DNA of 64,000 nucleotides, taken from assembly GCA_965213935.1 (NCBI GenBank), contig CBDCAO010000012.1, positions 1,550,001-1,614,000 of the forward strand. Direction: 5' to 3'. This document shows positions 1 through 8,326 of the stretch, piece by piece. The DNA is from Bin52 sp965213935 (GTDB lineage Bacteria; Pseudomonadota; Alphaproteobacteria; Thalassobaculales; Thalassobaculaceae). Both the position numbers and the translations under genes were made by a program. The notes beneath the pieces were generated by a model. The model ran no database searches. It saw only the letters and a program-made list of their open reading frames with translations, and was not told the DNA's origin. Each line of letters opens with the position of its first letter. Position 1 is the stretch's first letter.

Positions 1-2555
1 CGGTCGGCCCGGTCGTGCCGGGCACGGGCCGCTCCGATCGCACTCTCGAGCTCGGCGCTCCTGGTCTCGATCCGCTCCGGTATTCCCTCGAGTTCCTCAA
101 GCCACTCCACGGTCTCGTCGCGACGCCCGGCCAGCGCGTCGATGCGTTCCCCGGCCTGTTCGAGGCGCCCGTTCCAGGTCCGGATGTCGGCGCCGATCTG
201 CTCGATGCGCCCGGCGCGCTGCCGTGCCTCGATCTCGAGTTCGTCGCGAGCACGTCTCGCCTCCGCAAGCTGCTGTTCGCACCGATCGTGCTCCGCGCCC
301 AGGCGTTCGCGTTCCTGCCGACAGACGGACAGGTCGTCGAGAGCCTCAAGCTCCGCCGCCATCGCCCGGGTTTCGGCGCGCGCCGTGGCCTGTTCGGCAG
401 CAAGCCGCTTTGCGGAATCGGCCAGCGACTCGGCTGTCGCCGTCGCTTCGGCGTGGAACGCGGTCAGTCGGGTCTCGTGCGCACGTGCCACCTCGAGGTT
501 TCGTCGTGCGTCCCTGAGCGCATCATGACCCGCTGTTTCGCGTGTCACCGCTTCCTTGTGCGCACGGAGGGCCTGTTCGCGTTCCCTCCCGGCCCGGATT
601 CTTCGGTCGGCGATCGCTGCCCTGGCCGCTTCCAGTTCGGCGAGCCGCGCCCGGTTCCGCATCCGCAGGCTGGCGGCATTTTCCTGGCCCACATCCTCGA
701 AATAGCCGTCCCAGCGCCACAATCCGCCATGCGGCGTGGTCAGCCTCTGCCCCGCCGCAAGCCGCCGCTGCAGCGACCGGGCCGTCGCGGCGTCGTCAAC
801 AACACCGATCTGCGCAAGCCGTACTCCCATCCGGCCGGCATTTCCGACCAGCCCGGCAAGCGTCCGGGTCCCGTCGGGAAGGGCGCAGGACGCCGGGGGA
901 TCAGGCCGCTCGACCCAGCCGCGCCGGGCCGTGCTGTCGCCCGCGGCGACCAGCGGGGCAGACAGATCGTCGCCGAGTACCGCACCCAGCGCCATTTCGC
1001 AGCCGGGCTCAACCTCAAGCCGGTCAAGCGCCGGTTCGCCGGGCAGGTCGCAGGCCAGCAACCGCCGCAGCGCGCCAGCCTCCGCCTCCACACGCGCGAT
1101 GTCGGCATCACCGGCCGCGCAGGCCGCGGCGGCGGCCTCCAGTCGATCACGCGCGTTCCGCCGGGCGGACTCCGCACTCTCCGCCGCGTCCTGAGCCTGG
1201 CCGATCGTGGTTTCAGCCGCGGCGACCTGCACACGAGCCGCGGCAAGTTCCTCGCCGGTTGACGCCGACTGCCGGACGCTCGCCTGCCGGGCCACGAGCG
1301 CCTGCCGTCGGGCAGCGAGGTCCCGCTCCCGGGTTTCGGAAATACCGAGCTGGCGCTCGAGCAGTTCGCGCCGGGCGTCAATGGTGGCGATCCGGTTCTC
1401 CAGCCCCGACAGGCGCCTCGCCACGCCATCCAGCCGGCATTCGGCTTCGTCGACCGCCTCGGCTGCACGCGACAGCTGCCTGGCTCCGGTCCAGACGGCA
1501 AGGGTACGTTCCTCGCCCGCCAGGCGCGCAAGCGCGCCTTCGGCCTCCTGCCTGAGCCCGGTCTCGCGTTCAAGGTCGTCAGCGATCTGCTGCAACCGGG
1601 TCTGTGCTGCTGCACGATCTCTCGCCAGACGGGTGCGTTCGTCGTCGATCCGGCTGCGCGCAAGTTCGAGTTCCCGGGTTTCTGTCGCCGCCCGGACCGC
1701 TGCCTCGCGCAGCGCGGGCAACACCGCATTTCTCCGTTCGCGGGTCGCGGTCTCGGTTGCAACCAGTCCGGCCGCGTCCCGGACCGCCGCCTCGCAGGCC
1801 AGGCACTGCGCCGTCTGGTCCGCATGATCCACTGCCGCCGCCTGCCACTCCAGATACAGCAGGGCCGCTTCGGCATCCCGGATCGCCTGGCCGAGGCTGC
1901 GGTACCTGCGGACCTCGCGCTCCTGTTGCCGGAGCCCGTCGAGCCGCTGCGCGAGCCCGGTGAGCCGATCACCGACCCGTTCGAGATTGGCATGCGAGTG
2001 TTCGAGGCGCAGGCTTGCCTCGCGCCGCCGGGCCCGGATGCCGCCAAGGTTCGCCGCCTCCTCGAGCAACAGGCGCCGCTCGTCGGGCGAAGCGCTGATC
2101 AGTTCGCCGATCCGGCCCTGGGCGATGATGGCGGCCGACCGCGACCCGGTTCCGGCATCGTGAAATAGCAGGCGCACCTCGCGGGCTCGGGCCTCCTGAC
2201 CGTTGATGCGATAGAACGACCCCTTCGAGCGTTCGACCCGCCGGGTGACCGTCACCTCGGAGAACCCGTCAAGCGCCGCCGGACCCGAGCGGTCGGCGTT
2301 GTCGACGACCAGCGCCACCTCGGCAAACCCGTGTGCCGCCCGGCGACCCGACCCGTTGAAGATCACGTCCTCAAGCTCGGTACCGCGCATCCGGCTCGCG
2401 GCGCTCTCTCCCATGACCCAGCGCAACGCCTCGACCAGGTTCGACTTGCCGCATCCGTTTGGTCCGACCACGCCGGTCAGGCCCGCAACCAGTTCGATGT
2501 CGACCGGATCGGCGAAGGACTTGAACCCAGCGAGTCTGAGACTGGAAAACTGCAC
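1..2555 (-). CDS. smc: Chromosome segregation ATPase SMC (5' part, runs off the left edge)
   Basis: Reads leftward from a GTG at 2555 and leaves the window still open, giving about 850 residues of the roughly 1150 usual for SMC. An N-terminal ATPase head is visible with Walker A GPNGCGKSN at residues 31-39, then long Glu/Arg/Ala-rich coiled coil, and a hinge-like globular stretch near residues 500-640 before coiled coil resumes. SMC homodimers with ScpA/ScpB compact and resolve sister chromosomes in the cytoplasm. The start follows a GGGAGG ribosome site and gives the standard opening (LRLAGFKSFADP). It lies 37 bases after the dsbA-like stop, so the two probably share a transcript. The Walker B and signature half lies outside the window. 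Confidence 0.93.
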   Translation of the reverse strand, partial: MQFSSLRLAGFKSFADPVDIELVAGLTGVVGPNGCGKSNLVEALRWVMGESAASRMRGTELEDVIFNGSGRRAAHGFAEVALVVDNADRSGPAALDGFSEVTVTRRVERSKGSFYRINGQEARAREVRLLFHDAGTGSRSAAIIAQGRIGELISASPDERRLLLEEAANLGGIRARRREASLRLEHSHANLERVGDRLTGLAQRLDGLRQQEREVRRYRSLGQAIRDAEAALLYLEWQAAAVDHADQTAQCLACEAAVRDAAGLVATETATRERRNAVLPALREAAVRAATETRELELARSRIDDERTRLARDRAAAQTRLQQIADDLERETGLRQEAEGALARLAGEERTLAVWTGARQLSRAAEAVDEAECRLDGVARRLSGLENRIATIDARRELLERQLGISETRERDLAARRQALVARQASVRQSASTGEELAAARVQVAAAETTIGQAQDAAESAESARRNARDRLEAAAAACAAGDADIARVEAEAGALRRLLACDLPGEPALDRLEVEPGCEMALGAVLGDDLSAPLVAAGDSTARRGWVERPDPPASCALPDGTRTLAGLVGNAGRMGVRLAQIGVVDDAATARSLQRRLAAGQRLTTPHGGLWRWDGYFEDVGQENAASLRMRNRARLAELEAARAAIADRRIRAGREREQALRAHKEAVTRETAGHDALRDARRNLEVARAHETRLTAFHAEATATAESLADSAKRLAAEQATARAETRAMAAELEALDDLSVCRQERERLGAEHDRCEQQLAEARRARDELEIEARQRAGRIEQIGADIRTWNGRLEQAGERIDALAGRRDETVEWLEELEGIPERIETRSAELESAIGAARARHDRAD

Positions 2556-2592
2556 CGGTGCGGACCTCCCGACGGGTGCTGGCCGAGCAGCG

Positions 2593-3198
2593 TTACCTGA
2601 GCGCGTCCGAGAGCGCCTCGTCGAACTCCTCGAAGGTGAAGGCGGCCAGCCGCTCGCCGTTCAACACGAAGGTGGGTGTCGCGTCCACGCCGTGTTCCGC
2701 CTGCCCCGCCCGCTGCATCGTTCCGATCCCCTCGAGCAGGTCACGGTCGTTCATGCATTCGCGCGCGGTCTCCTCGTCCATGCCGGCGAGCCGGGCGAGC
2801 CTGACGAGCGCCGCTTCGCCGTCGTCGGCCGTCGCCCAGGACGCCTGCTGCTTCAGCAGCAGGTCGATCATCGGAGCATAGCGCGGCTTCGGAAGGCATC
2901 GCGCCAGCGCTGCGGCCCGCAGGGCGAGCAGGTCGAGCGGAAAGTCGCGCAGTTCGACGCGCAGATGTCCGGGAACCACGTAGGCGTCCCTCAGTTGCGG
3001 CCAGGTCTCGGTGTGAAACCGCGCACAGTGTGAACAGGTCAGGGAAAAGTACTCGATCAGGACCAGCTGTGCCGAGGGCGACCCGATCGTCCTGGGCTCG
3101 AGTGCCGTGCCGACGTCGTATCCCGCCCGGCCGGGACCGGGGACGGCCGCGACAAGGGCAGCGGCCCCCAGCGACCCGATGAGTGTTCTGCGCCGCAT
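2593..3198 (-). CDS. DsbA-family thiol-disulfide oxidoreductase, exported
   Basis: A 201-residue protein with an N-terminal signal sequence (basic MRRRT, hydrophobic GSLGAAALVAAV, cleavage near GRA). The thioredoxin-fold active site is CSHC at residues 55-58, preceded by YFSLT, and a cis-proline loop (ATPTF) lies near residue 175. It belongs to the thioredoxin_4/DsbA group that oxidises or isomerises disulfides in the periplasm. I chose the start at 3198 because GGAG lies seven bases upstream; an ATG eleven codons earlier has no better site. The gene sits between the dciA-like gene and smc, a common alphaproteobacterial order. A dsbB at 17.4 kb could re-oxidise it, which is inference. Confidence 0.87.
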   Translation of the reverse strand: MRRRTLIGSLGAAALVAAVPGPGRAGYDVGTALEPRTIGSPSAQLVLIEYFSLTCSHCARFHTETWPQLRDAYVVPGHLRVELRDFPLDLLALRAAALARCLPKPRYAPMIDLLLKQQASWATADDGEAALVRLARLAGMDEETARECMNDRDLLEGIGTMQRAGQAEHGVDATPTFVLNGERLAAFTFEEFDEALSDALR

Positions 3199-3281
3199 TT
3201 CGATCTCCATCACACTACATGTTGGGGACAATACCCTGATCCGCCACTACAGACAACGCGTTGTGCAGGCGGAACCGGCGA

Positions 3282-3791
3282 TCAGCCGTCGGTGCTGCCC
3301 AGCACCGCGCGGCCCAGCCTTTGCAGTGCCTCGCGCAACGGCCCGTTGCGCACCCGGGCGACCTGCCGGGCGACCCAGTCCTCCTCTTCCGGCTCGAGCG
3401 GCCGGGGCCGTCTGCGTCCGGGACGAACGGACTCCGGAAGACCGTGGTGCAGCACAAGCCGCGCCACCGCGTCGTATCCGAACACGGTGTTGATCCGTTC
3501 AATCAGAACCGGTTCCATGTGCTGCACCTCGATGGCCCGTGCCGAACTCACCACGAGGTGCAGTGTCGCTCCCGAGCGCCGACCCCGCGGATAGGCGATG
3601 CGTTCGGGCACACAGCAGTGCGCGATATCGGGACCGACGATGATGGACCAGCGACTGATAACGGCAACGTCGAAGAAGCCGCGGCGCCGAATTTCACGGG
3701 TCGCGGCCTCCGGGAGCATTGCGCGCAACGGCATGAGCCCGCGGCCCGTGCGCCGCGCGGGACGTGGCCTGTCGTCCTGTTGCCCTGTCAT
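3282..3791 (-). CDS. DUF721 / DciA-like protein
   Basis: A 169-residue basic protein. The centre has the DUF721 pattern (WSIIVGPDIAHCCVPERI followed by GATLHLVVSS and the IERINTVFGY segment). DciA proteins load or assist the replicative helicase DnaB in bacteria lacking DnaC, while many alphaproteobacterial DUF721 proteins remain uncharacterised. I chose the start at 3791 because the upstream extension is low-complexity and would overlap mutY, which diverges from 3845; both promoters must lie in about 50 bases. The neighbours mutY and dsbA-like match the usual arrangement. The C-terminal third (about residues 125-169) is Arg/Glu-rich. Confidence 0.78.
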   Translation of the reverse strand: MTGQQDDRPRPARRTGRGLMPLRAMLPEAATREIRRRGFFDVAVISRWSIIVGPDIAHCCVPERIAYPRGRRSGATLHLVVSSARAIEVQHMEPVLIERINTVFGYDAVARLVLHHGLPESVRPGRRRPRPLEPEEEDWVARQVARVRNGPLREALQRLGRAVLGSTDG

Positions 3792-3844
3792 CCCGGCCGG
3801 CCCTCGCGGCTCCCGCTTTCGTGGCCAGACAGTACACTGAGGCG

Positions 3845-4897
3845 ATGACCATGAACACATTCCCGCGGCTCGCCCGCGACCTGCTTGACTGGTACGACGC
3901 CAAGCGGCGCGACCTGCCCTGGCGCGCAGCTCCCGGCGAACGCCCTGATCCCTACCGGGTCTGGCTCAGCGAGGTCATGCTGCAGCAGACCACCGTCGGG
4001 CGGGTTGGCGAGTACTTCACCCGGTTTGCAACGCGCTGGCCAACGCTCGCAGCACTTGCCCGTGCATCCGAGGACGAGGTGCTGGCGCAGTGGGCCGGCC
4101 TCGGGTACTACGCCCGCGCTCGCAACCTGCACGCCTGTGCCAGGACGGTGGCGCAGGAACACGCCGGGAGGCTGCCCGACACGGAGGACGCGCTGCTCGC
4201 CCTTCCCGGGATCGGCCGCTATACCGCCGCCGCCATCGCCGCCATCGCCTTCGACCTGCCGGCGACACCGGTCGATGGCAATGTCGAAAGGGTGATCTCG
4301 CGGCTTCACAACATCCGTGAACCGCTGCCGCGCTCGCGCCCGCTGATCCGCCGCCACGCAGCGGCGCTGACACCCCGGCACCGGCCGGGCGACTATGCCC
4401 AGGCGGTGATGGACCTGGGTGCGACAGTCTGCACTCCGCGTTCGCCTGCATGCGCCGGCTGTCCGTGGCGCATCCCCTGCGCTGCCCGCGCCGCGGGCAA
4501 TCCGGCGGAGTTGCCGCGCCGGATCCCCAGGCCCGCCCGGCCGACCCGGTACGGGACCGCGTTCTGGTGTCTGGACGGCGAGGGCGGAGTGCTGCTTCGC
4601 CGCCGGCCGGCATCGGGCCTGCTCGGCGGCATGCTCGAGATTCCCACCAGCGACTGGACCCGGGTTCCCGGTCCCGTGGCCGATCCGCCCCTGCCGGGCC
4701 ACTGGCAGGAACTGGCGGACACGGTGCGTCACACCTTCACCCACTTCCATCTCGAACTCCGGGTCCGGACCGCGCGTCTCGCCGGCCGTCCCCGGGCGGC
4801 TCCCGGTCGGTGTTTCTGGCACCCGGTGGCGATGCTCGATGCCGCCGGTCTGCCGTCGGTCATGCGCAAGGTCGCGCAGTTGGCCTCCCGGGCCTGA
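3845..4897 (+). CDS. mutY: A/G-specific adenine DNA glycosylase MutY
   Basis: A 350-residue enzyme that removes adenine mispaired with 8-oxoguanine. Visible parts in order: catalytic Glu43 in WLSEVMLQQTT, helix-hairpin-helix LPGIGRYTA at 120-128, catalytic Asp144 in PVDGNV, the iron-sulfur ligands Cys196, Cys203, Cys206 and Cys212 with family spacing, and a C-terminal NUDIX-like domain (GLLGGMLEIPTSDW) that reads 8-oxoG. The start is at 3845; a second ATG two codons later is possible. The longer upstream frame overlaps the divergent dciA-like gene and shows no MutY similarity. It converges with the class IV aminotransferase, three bases apart. Confidence 0.95.
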   Translation: MTMNTFPRLARDLLDWYDAKRRDLPWRAAPGERPDPYRVWLSEVMLQQTTVGRVGEYFTRFATRWPTLAALARASEDEVLAQWAGLGYYARARNLHACARTVAQEHAGRLPDTEDALLALPGIGRYTAAAIAAIAFDLPATPVDGNVERVISRLHNIREPLPRSRPLIRRHAAALTPRHRPGDYAQAVMDLGATVCTPRSPACAGCPWRIPCAARAAGNPAELPRRIPRPARPTRYGTAFWCLDGEGGVLLRRRPASGLLGGMLEIPTSDWTRVPGPVADPPLPGHWQELADTVRHTFTHFHLELRVRTARLAGRPRAAPGRCFWHPVAMLDAAGLPSVMRKVAQLASRA

Positions 4898-4900
4898 CAG

Positions 4901-5827
4901 TCAGGACAGGTGTTTCAGGTACTGCCCGTACCAGTCGAAATCGACGAGTGCGACATAGTCGTCGATCAGCTGGCGGGTGACCGGACCCGGGATTGTCTCG
5001 CTGGCCGGCCGGCGCCCGTTGATGCTGCGGATCGGGCAGATGCAGAAACTGGTCGAGGTGATGAAGGCCTCGTCGGCGTTGTACGCGTCGAACAGGTCGA
5101 TGTCGGTCTCGTCTACCGGTATGCCGCGCAGGCCGGCGAGTTCCATGGTGACTGCCCGGCTTACGCCCGGCAGCACCATCCGTGCGCGCGGTGTCTTCAG
5201 TCGGCCGCCGGAGAGCAGGAAGATGTTGCTGCCCTTGCCCTCAGCGAGATTGCCGTCGCGGTCGAGCAGCACCGACAGGGCGTTCGGATCCTGCGCCGCA
5301 ACCTCGAGGTCGCCCAGGATCAGGTTCAGGTAGTTGTGCGACTTCGCCCTCGGGCTGATCATGTCCGGTGCGACACGCCGCACGCCCGGCGTGATCACGT
5401 CGATGCCGTCCCGGTAGAAGCCGGCCCGCGCCGCGAGCGGCAGCGGTGTGCACTCGACCACCACGGTCGCATCGGGCCAGTCCGGCCAGGCCTCGCGGTC
5501 ACCCGGCGGCACTCCCCGGCTGACACGCTGGCTGACCCAGTAGTCCTCGTCGTCGCCGATCAGCGGCAGGTTGCGCGTGACCAGTTCCCCGGTAATCTCG
5601 ACGAAGCGGTCAAGGGAATGGCCCGACGAAAGGCCGAGGTAGCGCAACGACCGTTCGAACCGCTCGAGGTGCTCGCGCAGGCGGAAGATGCGATGCCCGA
5701 AAGTCCGCGTGGTGTCGAAGGCGGCGTCGCCGAACTTGAACCCGGCGTCCTTGATCGGAATGAGTGCCTCGCTCTCGGGGACGAATTCACCGTTGAGGTA
5801 GACGGTGCGCTGGTTTGCGAGTGCCAT
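4901..5827 (-). CDS. Class IV aminotransferase (branched-chain / D-amino-acid type)
   Basis: A 308-residue PLP enzyme of fold type IV. The PLP lysine is Lys162 in RAKSHNYLN, and the fold-IV marker (LAEGKGSNIFLL) and a late TSTSF motif are present. It would transfer an amino group between an amino acid and a 2-oxoacid; the motifs fit the BCAT/DAAT group but do not fix the substrate. I chose the start at 5827 because GGGAG lies six bases upstream and the protein opens like the family (VYLNGEFVPESEALIPIKD). A second, distinct class IV enzyme is at 30155-30997. It converges with mutY. Confidence 0.88.
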   Translation of the reverse strand: MALANQRTVYLNGEFVPESEALIPIKDAGFKFGDAAFDTTRTFGHRIFRLREHLERFERSLRYLGLSSGHSLDRFVEITGELVTRNLPLIGDDEDYWVSQRVSRGVPPGDREAWPDWPDATVVVECTPLPLAARAGFYRDGIDVITPGVRRVAPDMISPRAKSHNYLNLILGDLEVAAQDPNALSVLLDRDGNLAEGKGSNIFLLSGGRLKTPRARMVLPGVSRAVTMELAGLRGIPVDETDIDLFDAYNADEAFITSTSFCICPIRSINGRRPASETIPGPVTRQLIDDYVALVDFDWYGQYLKHLS

Positions 5828-6179
5828 CACGAACTCCCGGATCCGGTGGAGCCGGGACCATACCGCAGGTCCGGGCGCGATGTCCCGTCCGGCGGGTGTG
5901 AAGTTCCCGACCCGGTCAAGGGTCGGACAGACATGCCTGGCCGCCACAACGCGGCCGATGACGTCCGGATCCGGAGCCTTCAGGGCGGCCGGGCGAAACG
6001 GCAGGGCGGCAATCCGTGAGTGCGCTTGCGTGTCGCCTTCCCATCGGCAGCGGAAGACAGGCGAGAGGCGATCCTTGTGACGGCGCGCTGCACACCCCAC
6101 ACATCGGTGATGCACTCCCTGCCAGTGTCCGCCATCGCATGATCTGGCGGAAACGCCTGTAGCGTCAGCGCCTTACAGG
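5828..6179. other. Intergenic stretch upstream of the aminotransferase
   Basis: About 350 bases between the aminotransferase start and the integrase remnant. Frames here are open only because the DNA is GC-rich. I see no conserved protein, RNA or convincing promoter. Confidence 0.4.
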
Positions 6180-6530
6180 GTGAACGGTTTCAACCGTCCG
6201 CGCGGCTTCCTCGACGAAACGCCGCCGCGGCTGCTTCCAGCATTACCGCCCAGCCGCGCGGCTCGCCTGTCGCAGGTCGGCAAATTGCTCGGCCATCGAC
6301 GGCACCGCATCACGGCGGGTTACGCTCACCTTGCCGATGCCCATCTTGTCGAGGCGGCGGAACAAGCGGGAACCGTGATTGCCGCAGCAATGACAGGGCG
6401 TCCCCCGAATGGCAGCCGGGCTAATCCCACCCGCAGCCGGGGGTGTAGCAGTGCGGAGTGGTCTGCCACGTGCCGCCGTAGGGGTGGGCCTGACGCTGAC
6501 CGATATAGTAAGAGTTGTCGTCATCGGTGA
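6180..6530 (+). pseudogene. C-terminal remnant of a tyrosine recombinase (phage-type integrase)
   Basis: Only the end of an integrase is recognisable: KLLGHRRHRITAGYAHLAD followed by an alanine-rich helix ending IAAAMTG (about 6270-6410). This matches the end of the catalytic domain with the Leu-Gly-His box and the nucleophile Tyr in the Tyr-Ala-His-Leu motif. The core with the first catalytic Arg is missing, and the sequence before it does not look like an integrase. The frame continues past the homologous part to 6530 over the end of the convergent secreted-protein gene, so it is not a functional gene. It suggests an old element lost from this patch. Confidence 0.55.
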
Positions 6531-6981
6531 TGCTGATGTCGCAGGATGCCACTTCTGTACTTCCTTTAAGAAGGAAAATTCTACCCGACCCCGATGAACC
6601 CTTGGTGTAGTTGGGTATCCCCGAAATCTCTATCGTATTGCCCCATCCTCGACCGGCAACCAAGTTTGCATTAAGCCCGCTGCTATAAACACCGCCACCC
6701 AAATAGAGATACAAATTCTCCAGACCGTAGCCATACATACCGCCATCGACGTCATCGAAGTCAAACGTGAATGTCTCACGGCCGTTCGGGCCGACCCCGT
6801 TAGTCTCAAGGGTGCTGCGTGCAGTATTCTGCCCTGGCTCGTCCCGGTACTCGCAATAGGGATGCCCGATGGGCAGGTTTGGATCGGGGCAGTTGACAGC
6901 CTGCGCTACCAGCCCGCCTTCAACGACGCTGGACGGGCATTCCAGCGTTATTGTTTCCGCATCAGCGGGGGAGGAGACCAA
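6421..6981 (-). CDS. Secreted protein of unknown function, AT-richer than its neighbours
   Basis: About 186 residues read from a TTG at 6981, not recognised. The start is uncertain: the frame is open upstream into an 8-bp repeat array, and codons just before the TTG encode a good signal-peptide core (RRIAGSILFTALLLVSS, cleavage near ADA) without any ATG or GTG. The mature part is rich in Gly, Tyr and Asn, has six Cys spread along its length, and contains an acidic FDFDDVDGG stretch, as in small extracellular beta-rich proteins. Base composition is clearly lower in GC than the flanks, so transfer is likely. It may be a pseudogene that lost its start, or a gene switched by the repeat. Confidence 0.5.
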   Translation of the reverse strand: MVSSPADAETITLECPSSVVEGGLVAQAVNCPDPNLPIGHPYCEYRDEPGQNTARSTLETNGVGPNGRETFTFDFDDVDGGMYGYGLENLYLYLGGGVYSSGLNANLVAGRGWGNTIEISGIPNYTKGSSGSGRIFLLKGSTEVASCDISITDDDNSYYIGQRQAHPYGGTWQTTPHCYTPGCGWD

Positions 6982-7187
6982 AAGCAGTGCGGTGAATAGG
7001 ATCGATCCGGCGATCCGGCGATCCGGCGATCCGGCGATCCGGCGATCCGGCGATTATAGTGATCCGGCGGGAGACCCTCAGCCCTTGTCAAGCCCCGCGC
7101 CAAACAATTCCTCGTGCGCCCGGCGATGGCCGCAAGCGCTGCACCCAGCGTGCGGGTCTCATGTTGTCCTTCGTTGAAGATGGTCAT
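6948..7187 (-). CDS. Small ORF with DUF1127-like opening, running through the 8-bp repeat
   Basis: A 79-codon frame starting at 7187 after a strong AGGAGAG site. Its first 35 residues (MTIFNEGQHETRTLGAALAA...) resemble the start of small DUF1127-type proteins. It then enters the octanucleotide array, which encodes RRIAGSPD units, and ends with an unrelated tail overlapping the start of the secreted gene in another frame. It could be a truncated small gene or a translated leader. The ribosome site is the best evidence that it is translated. Confidence 0.33.
   Translation of the reverse strand: MTIFNEGQHETRTLGAALAAIAGRTRNCLARGLTRAEGLPPDHYNRRIAGSPDRRIAGSPDRSYSPHCFWSPPPLMRKQ
7004..7052. repeat. 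Six-copy 8-bp tandem repeat (unit ATCCGGCG)
   Basis: Six perfect head-to-tail copies occupy 7005-7052, with partial units on both sides (one more GATCCGGCG follows the TATAAT-like box). A unit of eight is not a multiple of three, so gain or loss of one copy changes the reading frame. The array lies in the 5' region of the minus-strand secreted-protein gene and inside the small ORF upstream of it. Confidence 0.9.
7053..7058 (-). promoter_or_regulatory. Perfect TATAAT -10-like box next to the octanucleotide array
   Basis: On the minus strand the six bases read TATAAT, directly upstream of the repeat array and about 75 bases before the secreted-protein frame. No good -35 lies 16-18 bases further upstream; a TTGACA exists but 27 bases away. 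If used, transcription would start inside the array, so copy number would change the leader. Confidence 0.3.
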
Positions 7188-7369
7188 CGCGATCTCTCCT
7201 GACCTGTCGCCCGGCTTCCCGGTGCGCACAGCGCGCAGATCTGCCGAGCGTCGCCTGTTCCGTCTTAGCGTACCGTATGCCGACCGGGCGGGAAAGCAGT
7301 GCGCGCGCCATCCTCCCGGATTCCCGCCGCCAGCGGAAGTCCCGGAGTTCTCCCGATGTCCCTGAAAGG

Positions 7370-7551
7370 TCCACGGCCTCGCCCTCCTTGAATCGGAAGA
7401 CCACACGCCAGTTGCCGGAGACATTGACGCTCCACTGGCCCGCGCGGTCGCCCTTCAGGGGATGCAGCCGGAGGCCCGGCGCGGCGGCGCTGCCCGGATG
7501 CGCCGCCTCTTGCAGACAGAACAGGATACGCCGAAGCCGTGGCGCGCCGCG
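7370..7551 (-). pseudogene. HigB-type (RelE superfamily) toxin remnant
   Basis: The minus strand encodes RLRRILFCLQEAAHPGS, then LRLHPLKGDRAGQWSV and VSGNWRVVFRFKEGEAVD, the conserved middle and end of HigB mRNA-interferase toxins. A TAA at 7552-7554 interrupts the frame where the N-terminal part should be, and the usual final DYVDYH-like end is replaced by unrelated sequence, so the gene is broken at both ends. No HigA antitoxin follows. It marks this patch as a former toxin-antitoxin site. Confidence 0.6.
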
Positions 7552-8326
7552 TTACACGCCACAGGCGTTCGCCATGCCGACACGTCCGGCGAGGCGCTGC
7601 AAGAACTGGTGCGGCGACCGGCGTTCGTCAGCGGGAGCGCGCGAGCCGCACCGCCGCCGACAGTGCGTGCCGAGTGAATGCTCCCGCCGGTGAGCACGAC
7701 TCCATGCATTGATCTGTTACCTTGCGCTTCCTGTACTGCCGCCCGGAAGCCGCGCAGGGGGTCGGGAACCGTTTCCTGAGGTGCGTGGTGGACGTGGTCG
7801 CTCAAGCGCCGCTCGGGCTAACAACCGATTGCAAATCGGCTTGCTTCGCCCGATCGTTTGAGTGGCCAGGAAGCAGGATCGAGACGCCCTTCGGCGTTTC
7901 AGGGTCACACCCCAGGCACCAGAACTTTCCGATTGCCCTGGCCAGGTTTGCCTTGCCCGCTGAATGGCCCGCCACCGCGCATCCATCTTCACGTGGTGCC
8001 GCTGCACGCGGGTTGCGGGGCGAAGACTCCCGCTGCATCTGGCGCGGTGTCGCCGCGGATGCCGGATATGATGCACGAAGCGTTCACACACCGGGCACCG
8101 GCCGGTCGGCATTCAGGAACTGCGCGGAGAGTCCACATTGCGATATCGCTCCCGTGACGCTTGCGATGACATACGTGCCGGCGCGGGCGGCCTGTCGTTC
8201 TCCCCGCAGCGCAGCGATTCAGGAAGACCGATGCCGATTGACGAAACCATGTGATTCTTCGGGGTGCCGAACCGGGACGGCGACCACAGGGCCGGAGATG
8301 TCGATACTGTCGGACGGAACGATCAG
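7552..8326. other. 775-base stretch with no supportable gene
   Basis: Several frames are open on both strands but none shows a recognisable domain or a good ribosome site. A short arm with a GCA loop at about 7823-7845 resembles a tRNA anticodon stem, but the rest of a tRNA is missing. Confidence 0.4.

Noticed and set aside
7004..7052. CRISPR array
   Set aside because: Units are 8 bases with no spacers, and there are no cas genes in the window.
7815..7850. tRNA-Cys-like anticodon arm (CCGA, loop with GCA, TCGG)
   Set aside because: The stem is only four pairs, and there is no matching acceptor stem, T-arm consensus or CCA-side sequence nearby.
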